DNA of 64,000 nt from Callaeas wilsoni (Eukaryota; Chordata; Aves; Passeriformes; Callaeidae), in the NCBI GenBank assembly GCA_013398955.1, contig VWPU01013666.1:186001-250000 (forward strand), given 5' to 3'. Numbering within the stretch: position 1 is the first letter of the stretch; each line of letters begins with the position of its first letter. Below the pieces are notes generated by a model, which did not search any database, was not told where the DNA came from, and was given only the letters and a program-made list of their open reading frames with translations. The position numbers and the translations under genes are program-made. Positions 1 through 11,279 of the stretch are shown piece after piece.

Positions 1-162
1 CAGAGCCCTTCTGGGAATGAAGGATGCAGACAAATTAGTGGCTACGTGATTAGAGCACGGAAGGAAGATCAAGAGAGAGATCCCAGAATAGCAAGTCCAT
101 ACAGTACTGCTGGAAATGATCTGTCCTGTTCTGGAAGCAGTCTAGCCACATTAGCATGCTGC

Positions 163-290
163 TGTGCTGTGCCAATAAACCTTTTGAAGTTAGAATGCCC
201 TGACTGTAACTGGATAAAATAAGTGACTCAACTCGGGTCAGGAATCGACAAGTCTTAAACCTTGAGTTTCGCAATGTTCCGTTCCAGAGC
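163..290 (+). other. Possible 3'-end or LTR-like fragment with AATAAA
   Basis: A canonical polyadenylation hexamer (AATAAA, in gccaataaaccttttg near 172-187) is followed by a stretch slightly richer in CG dinucleotides (CTCGGG, ATCGAC, TTTCGC). This arrangement is seen at mRNA 3' ends and in the R-U5 part of retroviral LTRs. I see no matching U3 or TATA box, no terminal inverted TG...CA pair that I can defend, and no target-site duplication, so identity is open. It could equally be chance. Confidence 0.12.
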
Positions 291-502
291 TGAAACAAGC
301 AGCTTAATTCCGCCTCTGCCTGACATTAGTTCTAGTAAAGCTTTTCTGTGATCGAATCTGGCTGTGCTGCTATGCCGATGTCCCAGACAGGATCCAGTTA
401 TTGCTAAGCTTCCTCAGTGTGAAAACCGATCAGATGCAGTCTCTGACTTCAGGATTTCCAGAAAAGTTTTTAAGAAGAAATTCTCTTGGAAAAGAATGCC
501 GC

Positions 503-610
503 AAAAAAAAAAAAAAAGAAAAAAAGAAAAAAAAAAGAAAAAAAAAGAAAAAAAAGAGTTTTCAGTTTCTCACAGTATAAAAAGAGAAAAAAAATTTAAA
601 AAAAGAACAG
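503..610 (+). repeat. A-rich low-complexity tract, (A5-8 G)n
   Basis: A run of adenines interrupted by single guanines extends to about 557 and then degrades into a mixed A/G stretch. The 99-codon ORF that crosses it encodes a lysine-rich low-complexity peptide and is an artefact of the repeat. It may be an expanded retroposon tail, but no element body is recognisable next to it. Confidence 0.85.
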
Positions 611-974
611 AAATAGCCTTTCCTGGACTCTTATATATTTACTTACAAAGCCCAGCAACCTAAGCACCATGAATCAGAGCTCTGGGTTTGTGGGTTTGTA
701 GCTAAATCTTCTTAGCCTCTACTGAAGCTAAAGAGAGTAATTTTCAGATTTTCTCATTTCAGTTGTACTTAATGCAGCCCTGCTACTCAGGTGTGGTCAA
801 ACCATATCACATATTGAAGTGCTTCCTTGGTGTCACTCATTACCCTTGACTGTAGTGCAATATGTGGTCAAAATCCCTAAATGTGCTCACTCTCCTCATT
901 TTGGTGCAGATCCTGCCTTCTCTTCCAAGACAGGAGGCTCTCTTAGCACCTCTGCTTGTGTCCAGCATGCTTAC
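611..974. other. Non-coding, nothing recognised
   Basis: Mixed-composition sequence. GC rises from about position 890 toward the possible coding relic that follows. No repeat family, RNA gene or splice-bounded ORF was recognised. Confidence 0.6.
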
Positions 975-1242
975 CTCCCCGAACTGCGGGTGTCCAGTCC
1001 CTGTCAAATAACCTGGCACTCAGTTTTGTCAGAATGCCTCTTGTCAAAACGCGCTGGATGAACCCTCAGCTGGTCTCTGGCCCACTTGGCAAAGCTGTCG
1101 TCTTGCTTGGCCAGCTTCTTCCCTATATCCACTGCAGTGCCCGAGTGGACCTATGCAAATGCCTATGAGCTTTTTTAATCTCTTCACTGGCCCTAGCCAG
1201 GTATTGCCTGTCATAAACAATGCCCATGCAAATAACGAACAT
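975..1242 (-). pseudogene. Possible frame-broken coding relic, identity unknown
   Basis: Read on the minus strand, three consecutive segments look protein-like but lie in different frames. The first runs from an ATG at 1242 to a TAG at 1123 (39 codons) and contains YDRQYLARASEEIKKAHR. The second, open from 1150 to 1004, contains KKLAKQDDSFAKWARDQL, rich in charged residues spaced as in a helix. The third, about 1026 to 975, reads KLSARLFDRDWTPAVRG and stops at a good splice-donor motif (GGGGAG then GTAAGC, boundary 975/974). GC content is well above the flanks. Small indels between the segments would explain the frame changes. I recognise no family, and coding-like reading in GC-rich DNA can be coincidental. 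It could also be a GC-rich non-coding patch. No intact product is possible as it stands. Confidence 0.2.
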
Positions 1243-1292
1243 CGCGGGAAAAGGTTAGAGGCGGCACACACATGCACAAAATAACCAGGCAA

Positions 1293-3335
1293 AACAACTC
1301 ATGGTATTTCATAAAACTAATCCACAAAATCACCTTTGCTTTTGAGGCTTTGGTTGTACACAAGGACAAAAAAAAAATTACAAAAATCTGATACTGTTAT
1401 TCTGTTACAGAAAACTCAGGCGGCTTTGTGTGCCCTGGAATAAAAGAAGACATAAAACTTCTACATAAACTCCTGGGATGCTATAAAACAACGAGTTTTC
1501 AATTTCTGACCCTGAACACTGTCAGTAAGTATACCCCGCTTGCTCAGCCTATAAATTTTCAAGGTTATTTTGAAAGCGAAGAACAAAAAACCCCCCTTCT
1601 TCTCATGAGAAAAAACTCATTTATATCAACAAGGAAGGGATATTTTTTTTTTAACTCATCCAGACATTATTACTGATACAACTTAAAAAGTTAAATAGGC
1701 TAAGGCATAATACATATTGTATTTTTAATACATTTAAAATTCACTTTGATTAAAGTCCAGCAAGGAGCATTTTAGGATACAGCCATAACTTCTGTGGTAG
1801 TTTTGAAAGATGTTGCTAGATATGAGCTATGGAACCAATTAGAGCTCCAGTTCAGTCTAAGGAAAAATGAGTCTCCAAAAATAGAACACTTGTAGCACAT
1901 AAAAGAAAAAGCAGATATACCCATAAACCCAAACTAGAATGCCAACACGAAATGAAATCGGATTTTCAAGGAAATGTGATAAAGGTAAATGAAATACCTG
2001 CAAATACATTGTGCAGAGGATTTTACACTGAGCATTTCAATTATCCAGCATAGGCATGCCAGTGACTACTTAACAGATACAACTGAACTGCCTGGTACCA
2101 GTATAAAGATGAAATTGAATATCTCTCTCAACTCCTTTTCCCTCCTTTAGAGACTCAAACCCTTAAAATAATTTACATATACAGGCTCTCTGCTTAAATG
2201 CAGCCCCTTTGACTGAAGAAAGGACAGCAGAAAAGAAGGCAAAAAGACAACCAAAATGTGTTTTTTGTTGTTTCTGAAAATATAACAATGTGATGGTGCT
2301 ACAGTGAACACACGAAAGAAAAATTAAAATGGTGATCTGAATGCCCCTGGATGGAATGATTATTCTCAGTTCAACTACCTGTTAGATCACTTCCCTCAGA
2401 GTTATGAAATGTTATGCTGCACCTTTTACTTTCATCAATTCTAGCACTCCAGTATTTTACAAAGAAAGAAGAATCATTGATGTTCTAATCTCTACTTATT
2501 TTTCTTTTAGCATTTTTAATCCTTTCCAGCTTCTTTTGAGGTACAGCTTCCTTCCAGCTCACAGAGAGGGCGAATGACATCAATAGACTGCTCATGAGGG
2601 CACTTGTAACAAAACCTTTGCAAAAGAATTCCAATGCTTTAGAAATAATTCAAAATTTTTCAGGAGACAAAACTGAACTATCTTCATCCTCCGCCCTCCT
2701 TCCAATGCAATTAAAAAAATACACACACACACACCTTTTTGTTGTCGCTTTCTGCAACGTTATAAAGCGAAACCTCTTTCTTGTCGTTGTGCTGATCAGT
2801 GAGAATGAAAAAGACTTGCAGCAAGTTGGAAACAAGTCAAAATGACCTTTCTGCCTTGTTAATGAAATCCTTGTGTACAAAAGGAATTTACTCACCACCT
2901 TAATAGGCACACTGCAAGTAGATTTTATCTGGCTAGAGATTCATTTATTTCAATAAGAAACTAATCTCTTTTGTGGGATTCATATAAAGGATTTGAATTT
3001 AAAAATAAATAAAAGGAATTGTTTACCTGCAGTAGGTAATAATACCTTTGGAAATGCCATCTATGGATATTGACTACTGAATCATGAAGCATTAACCTGG
3101 CACACTTAAATGAGTTCATGCTGTAAAAATATGAGTGTATGCTTTAGACTAGCACAGAACAAAATGAAGACAAAGTTAAAATTAAATTCCAATCACAGTC
3201 AGAAAAATTAAGGGAAAATTGTAAAAAACATTTTCAGAGAGCAGTTTTGGAAATGTATGTAAAAAGCTTCTGCTTGAAGCCTTGCAAATTGCATTTGAAG
3301 GGACTGACCTGACATAAGGTTGGCAGTGGATGCAA
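1293..3335. other. AT-rich non-coding tract
   Basis: AT-rich sequence with short homopolymers and one (AC)n microsatellite. ORFs here are below about 90 codons, lack splice context and show no recognisable protein features. No transposon was recognised. Confidence 0.65.
2721..2734 (+). repeat. (AC)7 microsatellite
   Basis: Seven AC units following an adenine run. Short and likely of low polymorphism. Confidence 0.9.
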
Positions 3336-3440
3336 CTGGAGCTTTAATTGACTAAGCTCGGACATCTGTCTCAACTGTCAATCCTCCTAACAATAAGATT
3401 GATAGATGCAAGCTAATCGCCAATTAGAGGGAGTTCTTTC
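3336..3440. promoter_or_regulatory. Candidate conserved non-coding element with homeodomain and TALE motifs
   Basis: In about 100 bp there are a TTTAATTGAC site (3343-3352), CTGTCAATC (3375-3383, a Pbx/Meis-type TGACAG/TGATTG composite on the opposite strand), GATTGATAGATG (3397-3408), and an inverted pair TAATCGCCAATTAG (3414-3427). Such dense, non-repetitive clustering of TAAT and TGACAG cores is typical of vertebrate developmental enhancers. This is appearance only; conservation was not tested. Confidence 0.3.
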
Positions 3441-3507
3441 AGATCCAGGCTGGGGCTGGAGAAGCTGGATGAACTCGCACAGAGGTGGCTAAAACGAGTG
3501 TGCAGGG

Positions 3508-3523
3508 GAGAGAGAGAGAGAGA
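3508..3523 (+). repeat. (GA)8 microsatellite
   Basis: Eight GA units directly followed by ATATAT. Flanked by unique sequence. Confidence 0.85.
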
Positions 3524-3530
3524 TATATTT

Positions 3531-4061
3531 CTGTCCGTTTCTTTCCAGAGACCAGGAGATCTTCCTAGGCTGAATTCATAGAGCAAAGCAGCACAGTAAT
3601 GAAGGAAAGGGAGAAATGCTGGCTCCACAACTGCGTGAACAACCTCCATCTTATCTTAAGGCACTTTGCAGCAATTCCCAGTATGGTTTTACTTACACAG
3701 TCATTAGCATCCCTTTCCTTCTAGAATCCAAAGTATTTCAGCATTACGTAATGTCACTGCATTAGCTGTCTGCTTTTCTTCCTCCCCCAAATGCAAATGC
3801 ATTATCTAGTCCTTGTATCTCTTCCACATCCTTCTTAACGGGTTACTATTTATAATAAAAATCTTTAGGATTCCTTCTGCTCCTAACATGTTTAAACTCC
3901 TTCTGGACTGTCACCACTGGTTAAAGATTATGTTCTCATCTTCTCTATCAATTTTCTACCATTGCTAGTGTTGGCTACATAGCCTTTAGGAAAAAACCTC
4001 CTTTTTCTTCCTACTTTAGCAACTGATTTAATCTCTTTTCACTGGCCCAGACTTTTAAAAA
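3531..4061. other. Non-coding, nothing recognised
   Basis: Pyrimidine-leaning AT-rich sequence without recognised elements. Confidence 0.6.
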
Positions 4062-4152
4062 CCATAGAACATGCTGAGTTGGAAGGGACCCATCAGGATC
4101 ATGAAGTCCAACTGCTGGCCTCATGCAGGACACCCCAGGAATCACATCATGA
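4062..4152 (-). mobile_element. CR1 LINE 3' tail (truncated)
   Basis: The plus strand shows the reverse complement of the CR1 3' end: catagaacatgctgagttgg, then aagggacccatcaggatcat, then aagtccaactgctggcc. This is the diagnostic CR1 untranslated tail, and the CATAGAA copy of the terminal 8-mer lies at its left edge. Only about 90 bp remain, so it is a 5'-truncated dead copy inserted in minus orientation. No reverse transcriptase sequence is present. Confidence 0.85.
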
Positions 4153-6299
4153 TGATGAATCTTGTCTCTTCTCTGCTCTTTCCCTCCTCCAGATTGTGGA
4201 ATTGTGTCTTTGTGAACATAGACTGTGGGTTTTATAGTTTAGAGTTATTGACATTTGAGATTCACATGTAATACCACCATGATACACCATGAGAGCCCTT
4301 TAATTAATTATAATTATATCCAGGATACAAAAATAGTGCAGTGAATTTATTCTTCTCTCTTCTCTCTCCACTATTAAAAGTTTGTTCTTCTCAAGACACT
4401 TGCTAGTCTCTTTAAATACTCCTTTTGTAAGTACATCTGCACAAGTAATTTGATTCGGATTTATGTGCTTGTAGAGCAAAATTGTTAAGAAATGCGGTGC
4501 TTTTTGGGAGCAAATACTTGTTTCGGTTGTTGTTTCTCTCTCCGTTCTAGCTCTCATGTTGACAGAAAACTGCTTGTGGAGACAGCAGTTGAGGTTATAA
4601 CAAGAGTTGCCAGGTTTGAGAAAGAATAACTGGCACCACAAAGCCTCCAGCATGGCACAGACACATCTACCACCTAAGAGTGCAGTGCTTTGTTGCCCAA
4701 CAAACCCTAAGTGGTTTCTGGGGTGATTCAGTAGCATGGAGCAGACAACAGCAGGTACACCACATTAAATGTTCCCTAATAAGCTTTCAAGATAATCTAC
4801 TTCTAATCTCCTATGACTTGGACACATATATCAACCAGACTCAGAAAACAAACAAAAAAAAGATTTTAGGGAGCCACATGAGATGCCTTGCCATTAGCTA
4901 TTGGAGCTAAGCCTTTTCCAGGACCAAATGCTTATCAGGTATCTCTGTACAGCCAAGGTTCTCTGTCTATTGTTAAAAATGAGAACTATTATAAAGAACT
5001 GAATTCATTCTGCAGTGCTTAATAGGGAACCAGTACCTTTGGGGAGGGGGAAGGGAGGAAGTAAAAGAACTTAGGCTTGCATTTTTATATCTCAGTGGTC
5101 AGAGAAGTCTCTACCTACCTAAAAAGCCCAGGAAGTGACTTCCAGATATTTATGTCTGCACCAAATAAATTCTGTCTCTGGCACACAAATATTTTGCAGT
5201 GGAAGCTGACTGTGCTGCTGTTGGCTGGTAATGGAAATGCCAGAAATACCTGAAGTCTCAAGGGTTAAATCATTTCTGTAACAATAATGATCAAGCCATT
5301 AAATGTACATGAATATTTAATTTCAGCTGCACTTAGTTCCAGTCTTAATTGTCAAAACCACTTTGCTAAAAATATGCAAATAAATTATCTATTCTCCTCA
5401 TTTATGCAACATCTTCACCTCCAGATTTAGGACAAGGAGTTAAATCCACCAGGAAGCCATTTTAGTGACTTGTTCTGCCAATTTTGTCCACTATGCAGCA
5501 AGAACTAGGACTAAGAATAGTCGTGGCATCATCCATTCTCCTTCATCACCCTTTTTACTGTAATTTTCACATCTTTCTCATGATCTATTGGAAATAATTC
5601 CTCCACAATAACCTGGCTTTATCACCAATGCTTTTTACTTGATCCAGGAAAAGACTCCGCTGCCCAACTTCAGGCTTTCAAAACAGGCTTACATTCAAAA
5701 CGTGGGAATAACTCAGGGTTAAAATCTGATGCATGGAGTGCAATTCGCTTTAAACATAAAATTCTTTTAATGGCACTACTGAAAGTGCCCCTAAGCATTC
5801 TCCAGAAGCTATTAAGCCATTCAATGCATCCTGCAGTGCTAGAAACTCCATGTACTCTGGCCCAATGACTACTCCATGTGGATCTTTTATCTAGAAGAGC
5901 TATATAGCAATGAGAAACAGCAGTGACTGGCACATCATAATTAAAAAAAAATAAAAAATATGGCTTATTTTTAATTAGTTTTCCTGAGTCTTTTAAGAAA
6001 AATGTCTTTTTTTCTGCTACGTTTACTTTGTCAGGACATGTAGGGATGAAAGACTAATAATGATATCACTTAAATAACTGGAAGATTTAAACCAAGGAAA
6101 TAAAGCTGGACAATCAGCAACTACTGGAAACAAAACTTTAAAAAGTAAACTTGAAGTTGTACACTATAGCCATTAGTAAAGAACTGAGCAGAGGTTTAAG
6201 TGACAGGGCACCTACCCTTAGAGGCAGGCAAAATGCACACCTAATAGTTGTGCCTTTGGGCAAAAAGTCTTAATTCATTGAGTTACAAATCCATTTTCC
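4153..6299. other. AT-rich non-coding tract
   Basis: No repeat family is recognised. The 145-codon minus-strand ORF at 4300-4737 has no motif, signal or splice context and looks like chance. The segment 5270-5420 is listed separately as a weak regulatory candidate. Confidence 0.6.
5270..5420. promoter_or_regulatory. Weak candidate regulatory block with octamer motif
   Basis: It contains a perfect POU octamer ATGCAAAT (5374-5381) and several TAAT or ATTTA cores in non-repetitive sequence. Function is inferred from motif density alone. Confidence 0.18.
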
Positions 6300-6490
6300 A
6301 GTGTTGCCTGCTAGAGGCCACACGGCCAAAGAGCATTTTCACATCGTTTTTTATAACTCGGCAGAGCAGCTGACTGCTACAATATATGCTTTTTTATACT
6401 GCAAATGAAGTTATTTTTCTGTCATTGGGAAAATTTGAACTTTGCAAAGCGTAATTAAGAGACATTTATTATGCTTCATACAGCACATTC
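6300..6490. promoter_or_regulatory. Candidate conserved non-coding element
   Basis: Non-repetitive, compositionally even sequence containing CACACGGCC, a GCAGAGCAGCTGACTGC segment with a CAGCTG E-box, TTTGCAAAG, and the homeodomain core TAATTA (6452-6457). It lacks the homopolymers common around it. These are features of vertebrate conserved non-coding DNA, but no alignment was possible here. Confidence 0.25.
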
Positions 6491-7967
6491 AAAAGAGGCA
6501 TAAATTTTAAAATAAAATATTGCTGCAGATGAGTACAGCAACATAACTGAATCTCTTGCATGGAAGATCTGTTTTAGACAATGTGATTTTATTACACTTG
6601 AAGGACTGAATTTTATCAAGCTGAATGAGTAGCAAAAAATGTTTTTATTAGGCTGGCTTAGAAATGTGATCAAATTTGGACTAATGTCATTGAGGTCCAG
6701 TGGCCATCCTAAAAGGAAGATAAGAAGATCAGGCTCTTTCACCCTCACCCCACCACACATACCTACTAAAGAAAACAGCTTGTGGGAGATGCTCCAAAAG
6801 GAACAATATTGATGGGAAAGGTGGAAAAAAACACAGCCCTAGAACATATTTGTGAATATGTGAGTGTGAATGTTATGTCTAAGAAAATCTGTTTGTGCAT
6901 TAATGCAATGACAAACAGTACAGGGAAGGGTTGTTTTCTTGGATTTTTTTTTTTCAGGAATATTGAACTTTTGCATTTCCTCTTTATTAATATATATGTC
7001 TAACTGTTACAAGGCTACACTACCACTATCTTTTTCTTTTCAATCTAGGACAGAAAGCGAAATTAATTCAACAAAGAAACATATATTGCCATAAACTATT
7101 CCCTCATTTGTTTTCCAGTGTTTCCTAAAGTAAAGCAGCAACAGAAAAAGATATTCTCAGGTTATCCAACTAATGCATTTTTCCAAAGGAAATACTTCTG
7201 AGCATTGTCATGAAGTGTATGCAGAATTACTCTGCCCTATTTGCCCAATACTTCCTGCAGCAGATTGCAGACAGGCAATCAAGCTTTGAGGCAGTCTGGC
7301 ACTGACTGTCCTCTTTTCAAAAGGAAACCACCATCCTAAAATGTAAGTGTGAAAAATCTGTTCTTGGCCAAGCCATTACATCTCAACATCTTATGCTTTC
7401 AAGCTGTAAAACAACAGAACGCTATTTACACTCCTATGCCCACAGTAAAATATTTCAGGTATTTAACATTCTTGGTGAGGAGTTGAACAAAAGCAAAAGG
7501 TAGACTTGCCACAAGTTATTGTGTAACTTCAGAGAAAAAGTCAAAGGAGCTCTATGAGCTCTGGCCTGAGTAATCAGATTTTTTTTTTCCTCCATTTGTT
7601 AAGAGTTTTTGAAGTTTTGCAACACACACTGTGTTAAGTAAATGCAAATAATACCAGAAATCAGCATTTTCTGGAGGATTCAGTTTGTTACCATACAATC
7701 ACTATTATTTAGAAACCTAAATATACAGATGTGGTTAATAACTCTTGGTACCTATATTGTTATGCATTTTTCTAGCAGTATTTTTGAAAAGAGAAAAACA
7801 TGTTCTCTGGAAAATGATAGCAATGAGCACTTCCTAAGAAATGCAACTTACATACTGTAACTATATTAATGCAGGGAATAAATACTCCAAATTTTATAAA
7901 ACAGCAGCAAATGAAATAATGGCAACATTCCTAATTTCCTCCACTGGCATCACATACATTTATATTT
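6491..7967. other. AT-rich non-coding tract
   Basis: Nothing recognised beyond short homopolymer runs such as T at about 6946-6955 and 7581-7589. ORFs are short and unremarkable. Confidence 0.6.
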
Positions 7968-8038
7968 GGAAAGGAAAGAAAGATGAGAGAGAAGAGAAAG
8001 AGAAAGAAGGGAGGGAAGGAGGAAGGGAGGGAGGGAAT
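7968..8038 (+). repeat. Polypurine GGAA/GGGA-rich tract, about 70 bp
   Basis: Every base is A or G except one T at 7984. The left half is GAAA-rich and the right half is (GGGA/GGAA)-like, ending in three GGGA-type units. Long homopurine runs with partial mirror symmetry can adopt triplex (H-DNA) structure; whether this one does is not known. The local ORF is an artefact. Confidence 0.85.
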
Positions 8039-9330
8039 ACTCTGAATAATAGGACATATGTCCCTTTCCTCCATGTTTGTTTTATATAGCCATAAGTACA
8101 CAAGAATTAAAAAGCTGTCAGTCTGTTACTTTAACATGGCAGTAACATTCTGATGACCAAATTAAAATCAAGGTGAGATTTATTATGGATCCTACAGAGG
8201 GCTATTCTAGGAAAATCCCTTTTTTCATTTTAGCTAGAGCTTAAGGACTTGAAATTTACACCACTTAATACTACTTATTATGTAGACACATGTCTCTGCT
8301 GCTCAGTGAGAAGGTAAAAGGGTTCTAGGGTCTGGATCCTGCTCGGCAATGCTCTTAGTCAAACATATCTCAACAAAAAAAAACCAAAAATCACTAAAAA
8401 GAAAACCGTTTACTGAAGCAGGGCTAGGAATCAGGATCCCTGTCACTGAATCCCAAGCTACTGCTCCAAAACACTCTGGAAACTCTGTTGTGGTGGTTGC
8501 AGATGCTCCCAAGCAAGTTAAACGGTACTCCAGTCCCACTCAGGAAAGGCTGTTTACATTGATTCTGCCTTGCAAAGTCCACTCCTTCTGCCTGAGCCCG
8601 TTACCAAGATACCTGAGACAAACAGCAATCTTTGTAAGGAAACCTCAAGTCTTCAAGTTGACACTTATTCCAGGAAGGGAGAAAACATCAGGACCTTCTT
8701 CATTTTCTTTTTTCCCTATTCCACTCACCTCTTTTCCAAGGTCTTCTCTTCAACACAGAAACGACTCTGAGCTGCACTATACTGCTCAGCACTTTGCTTC
8801 CTTGAATGTGACTCTGTGTTGTCCAACTTCCCTGTTTAATGTTATGGAACTCAGAACATCTTTATGTGGCAAAGTATATGCTTAATCTCCATTATGATTG
8901 ATCCAGAGAATCCCAGAATTCTCTGCCAAATATACATTTTATAATGCATTATTTTATTATAAATTTTATTCATACATTTCATTTCATTCATTTAGTCTTC
9001 ATTTTATTACACATTTTATTTAAGCATACTGCCAAACGTGCATTTTAGCATTCTATTTTTTTATTTAAGATATTATGGTACAGGAGTGAGTCAAAAGGCA
9101 GACATTTACATGTTCCTAATCACAGGGAACATATAGGTACACGAACATTAAACAAAGCCAGAAAAGAGATGCCTTTTAAAATGGTGGCCTTCTTCTTTCC
9201 TCCACATATATTATAGCAAGAACATCAATCTCTCCCTCAACAGATGATCTCCATCATCTTCTGCCTCCACACAGGTATGTGAGAAAGCCTTTCTTCTCAA
9301 AACATGAGCATGAAGCTCAAGGAAAAAGAC
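8039..9330. other. Non-coding tract containing the longest ORF of the window (178 codons)
   Basis: The longest stop-free reading lies at 8349-8885 on the plus strand. Its translation is Ser, Thr, Pro and Lys mixed with Phe-rich low-complexity stretches. It has no domain, signal peptide or membrane segment that I can defend, and no clear splice or promoter context. I treat it as chance. The segment 8930-9070 is very AT-rich with repeated TTTATT and CATTT motifs. Confidence 0.55.
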
Positions 9331-9353
9331 TTTTTTTTTTTTTTTCTTTTTTT
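9331..9353 (+). repeat. Poly-T tract
   Basis: Homopolymer T with a single C interruption. Confidence 0.9.
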
Positions 9354-10424
9354 GGCAGCACTTTCTTTATATCCCACTGCTCTGCTTCTCCATATATGTG
9401 TAAATTTTCACATGCAGCAGCCAATGATTTAGGTTGTGGAATTAAAAAGCTAACACAAGCCAATTGCCAGGAGCTGAAGTATGAAGAATGTTTCCAAAAG
9501 CAAAAAAATAAACCAAACCAATGACAGTGGGTTGCATTACCAAAAGCAGTGCTATAAAGAACAAATCTAGATTTTACTCAAGTGCCAGCAGCTGAAGCTC
9601 TGAATAAATTTGGATAGAATACCAGATAATTTCTCTTGAAATCAAAAAATCTTCATCAGCATGAAGCTGTTAAACACATCTTTAATTTCTACACGCAACC
9701 TCAGTAAAATTTCTAAGGTTATTAATTTCTGAGTGAGCAACCGCTACCTCCTCACGTGAAGATAATTTTTATTAGGCATGGTATCCTTACACTAAAGGCT
9801 AACATTTTTCTGCAGCAACTGAGCAAAGGTTAGTTTTCACACCCTTCTGGATCCTACATGCATTTCCTTCCCACAGTAGACGGAGGAATTTCCAAAGCTG
9901 AAAGCTATTTTGAGCAGCTTCCAGCGCCTCTCTTTGTAACACCTTCTTAACTGTGATTTCCTAATCACTATGCAGAAGATTTCACTGCCTAATTAAAGGA
10001 CTGGTGCAGTGATGAAGATAAAGAATACAGAGTAGGGCTGCAAGCTAATCTACAAGCAAAACACAGGAGCTACTTGTCAAGAGTAAGGGCATATTTTATC
10101 GACAGCTGTGTCCAATAAGGATGAGTTATATAGTGAAAGTTTAATATTAATGCATTTCAGTCTTTCCCATTACTGACTCGTTATACCTACCTAGGGCATT
10201 TCCAATTCTCTCACTCTCCCTTCTTATTGTAATGCAATTAACATTTTAACCCCTCTGAAAATTCTTGTTTTTACATCATCTCAGACTTTTACAGACAGTG
10301 CTCGACAGAGCTGTAGGTCTCAGCAGTTACGTTTTTGGCCTGTAAAATACAGTTGAGGTGCGTAAGTCATGGTGATGAGTGAATCTACTATTTGCACCTT
10401 TGAAACTTTCTTTTCCTTTATGTA
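9354..10424. other. Non-coding, nothing recognised
   Basis: AT-rich unique sequence. No element or credible ORF. Confidence 0.6.
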
Positions 10425-10455
10425 TCTCTCTCTCTCTCTCTCTATATATGTGTGT
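10425..10455 (+). repeat. Compound (TC)n-(TA)n-(TG)n microsatellite
   Basis: About nine TC units run directly into TATATA and then TGTGTG. The compound structure suggests slippage-driven evolution. Confidence 0.9.
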
Positions 10456-11279
10456 TGAGGTACATAAGTTTCTTTATACAATTGCCCACCAAAAGGATAT
10501 CAATAATGAAACAGGAACAGATTGCTGTTATACACAGAAGGCATTACCTACTGTTGTGTAAAACAAATATTTTTAAACAATATGTGGTTATTGACTTAAA
10601 CATCAGCATTATGCTCCTTTGTACAATCATGGCTCAGGTCCCCTGAGAGCTGGACTGCCTCTGTTCAAACCATCCATTCTCCCCATGGAATTCTGCCCAT
10701 TATAGCAGAACTATCACCTGGGAAAGATTGGGCCTCTACCATCCACATCACATCCATATGGGAGCTCACAGCTGTCCAGCGAGGAGGAAAGAAGCAATAA
10801 TCCTAGAAGAATAATCCTATGGCTGAAACCAGCAGTCTATTCTACCTCTACACTGTAATAAAAAAATAATAAATCAAAGTCCTCCTCATGGCTACTAATT
10901 GTCCATTCTTTATTCAGGGGCAATTAATTTGAGACACCTGGGACATAATCTGCAGACACAAGCACTCACAACAACAACACAAACAAGGAGAACCCTGCTA
11001 TCAGCACATAAACCTCTACACCATCATACCCTGGGAGTGTCAAACCGAAGACCCAAATGATGCTTTTAAATTGTTGGACATACATTGTCCATGGCTGGGT
11101 TTGCCTTGTACAATTTAAGAATAATATTAATATGGCTCAAAATCACAGAGTGGTTTTAAAACTGGATTTGTCATATGGACATGTATTTTCTCTTGCAACA
11201 GGAAAGCTCGGGTTTGCTTCTCTGTAAGCAATGAGGTGCTCATGATCTCTCTTCTCTTTCTGACACTTTGAAGTTTTTC
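10456..11279. other. Non-coding, nothing recognised
   Basis: Unique sequence with GC rising toward the GC-rich block that follows. Confidence 0.55.

Noticed and set aside
364..663. Lysine-rich ORF
   Set aside because: Translation of the A/G-rich low-complexity tract.
4300..4737. 145-codon minus-strand ORF
   Set aside because: Composition without domain signal; AT-rich chance opening.
8349..8885. Longest ORF in the window (178 codons, plus strand)
   Set aside because: Low-complexity Ser/Thr/Pro/Phe-rich translation, no domain or signal, no convincing splice sites; expected by chance among six frames of 64 kb.
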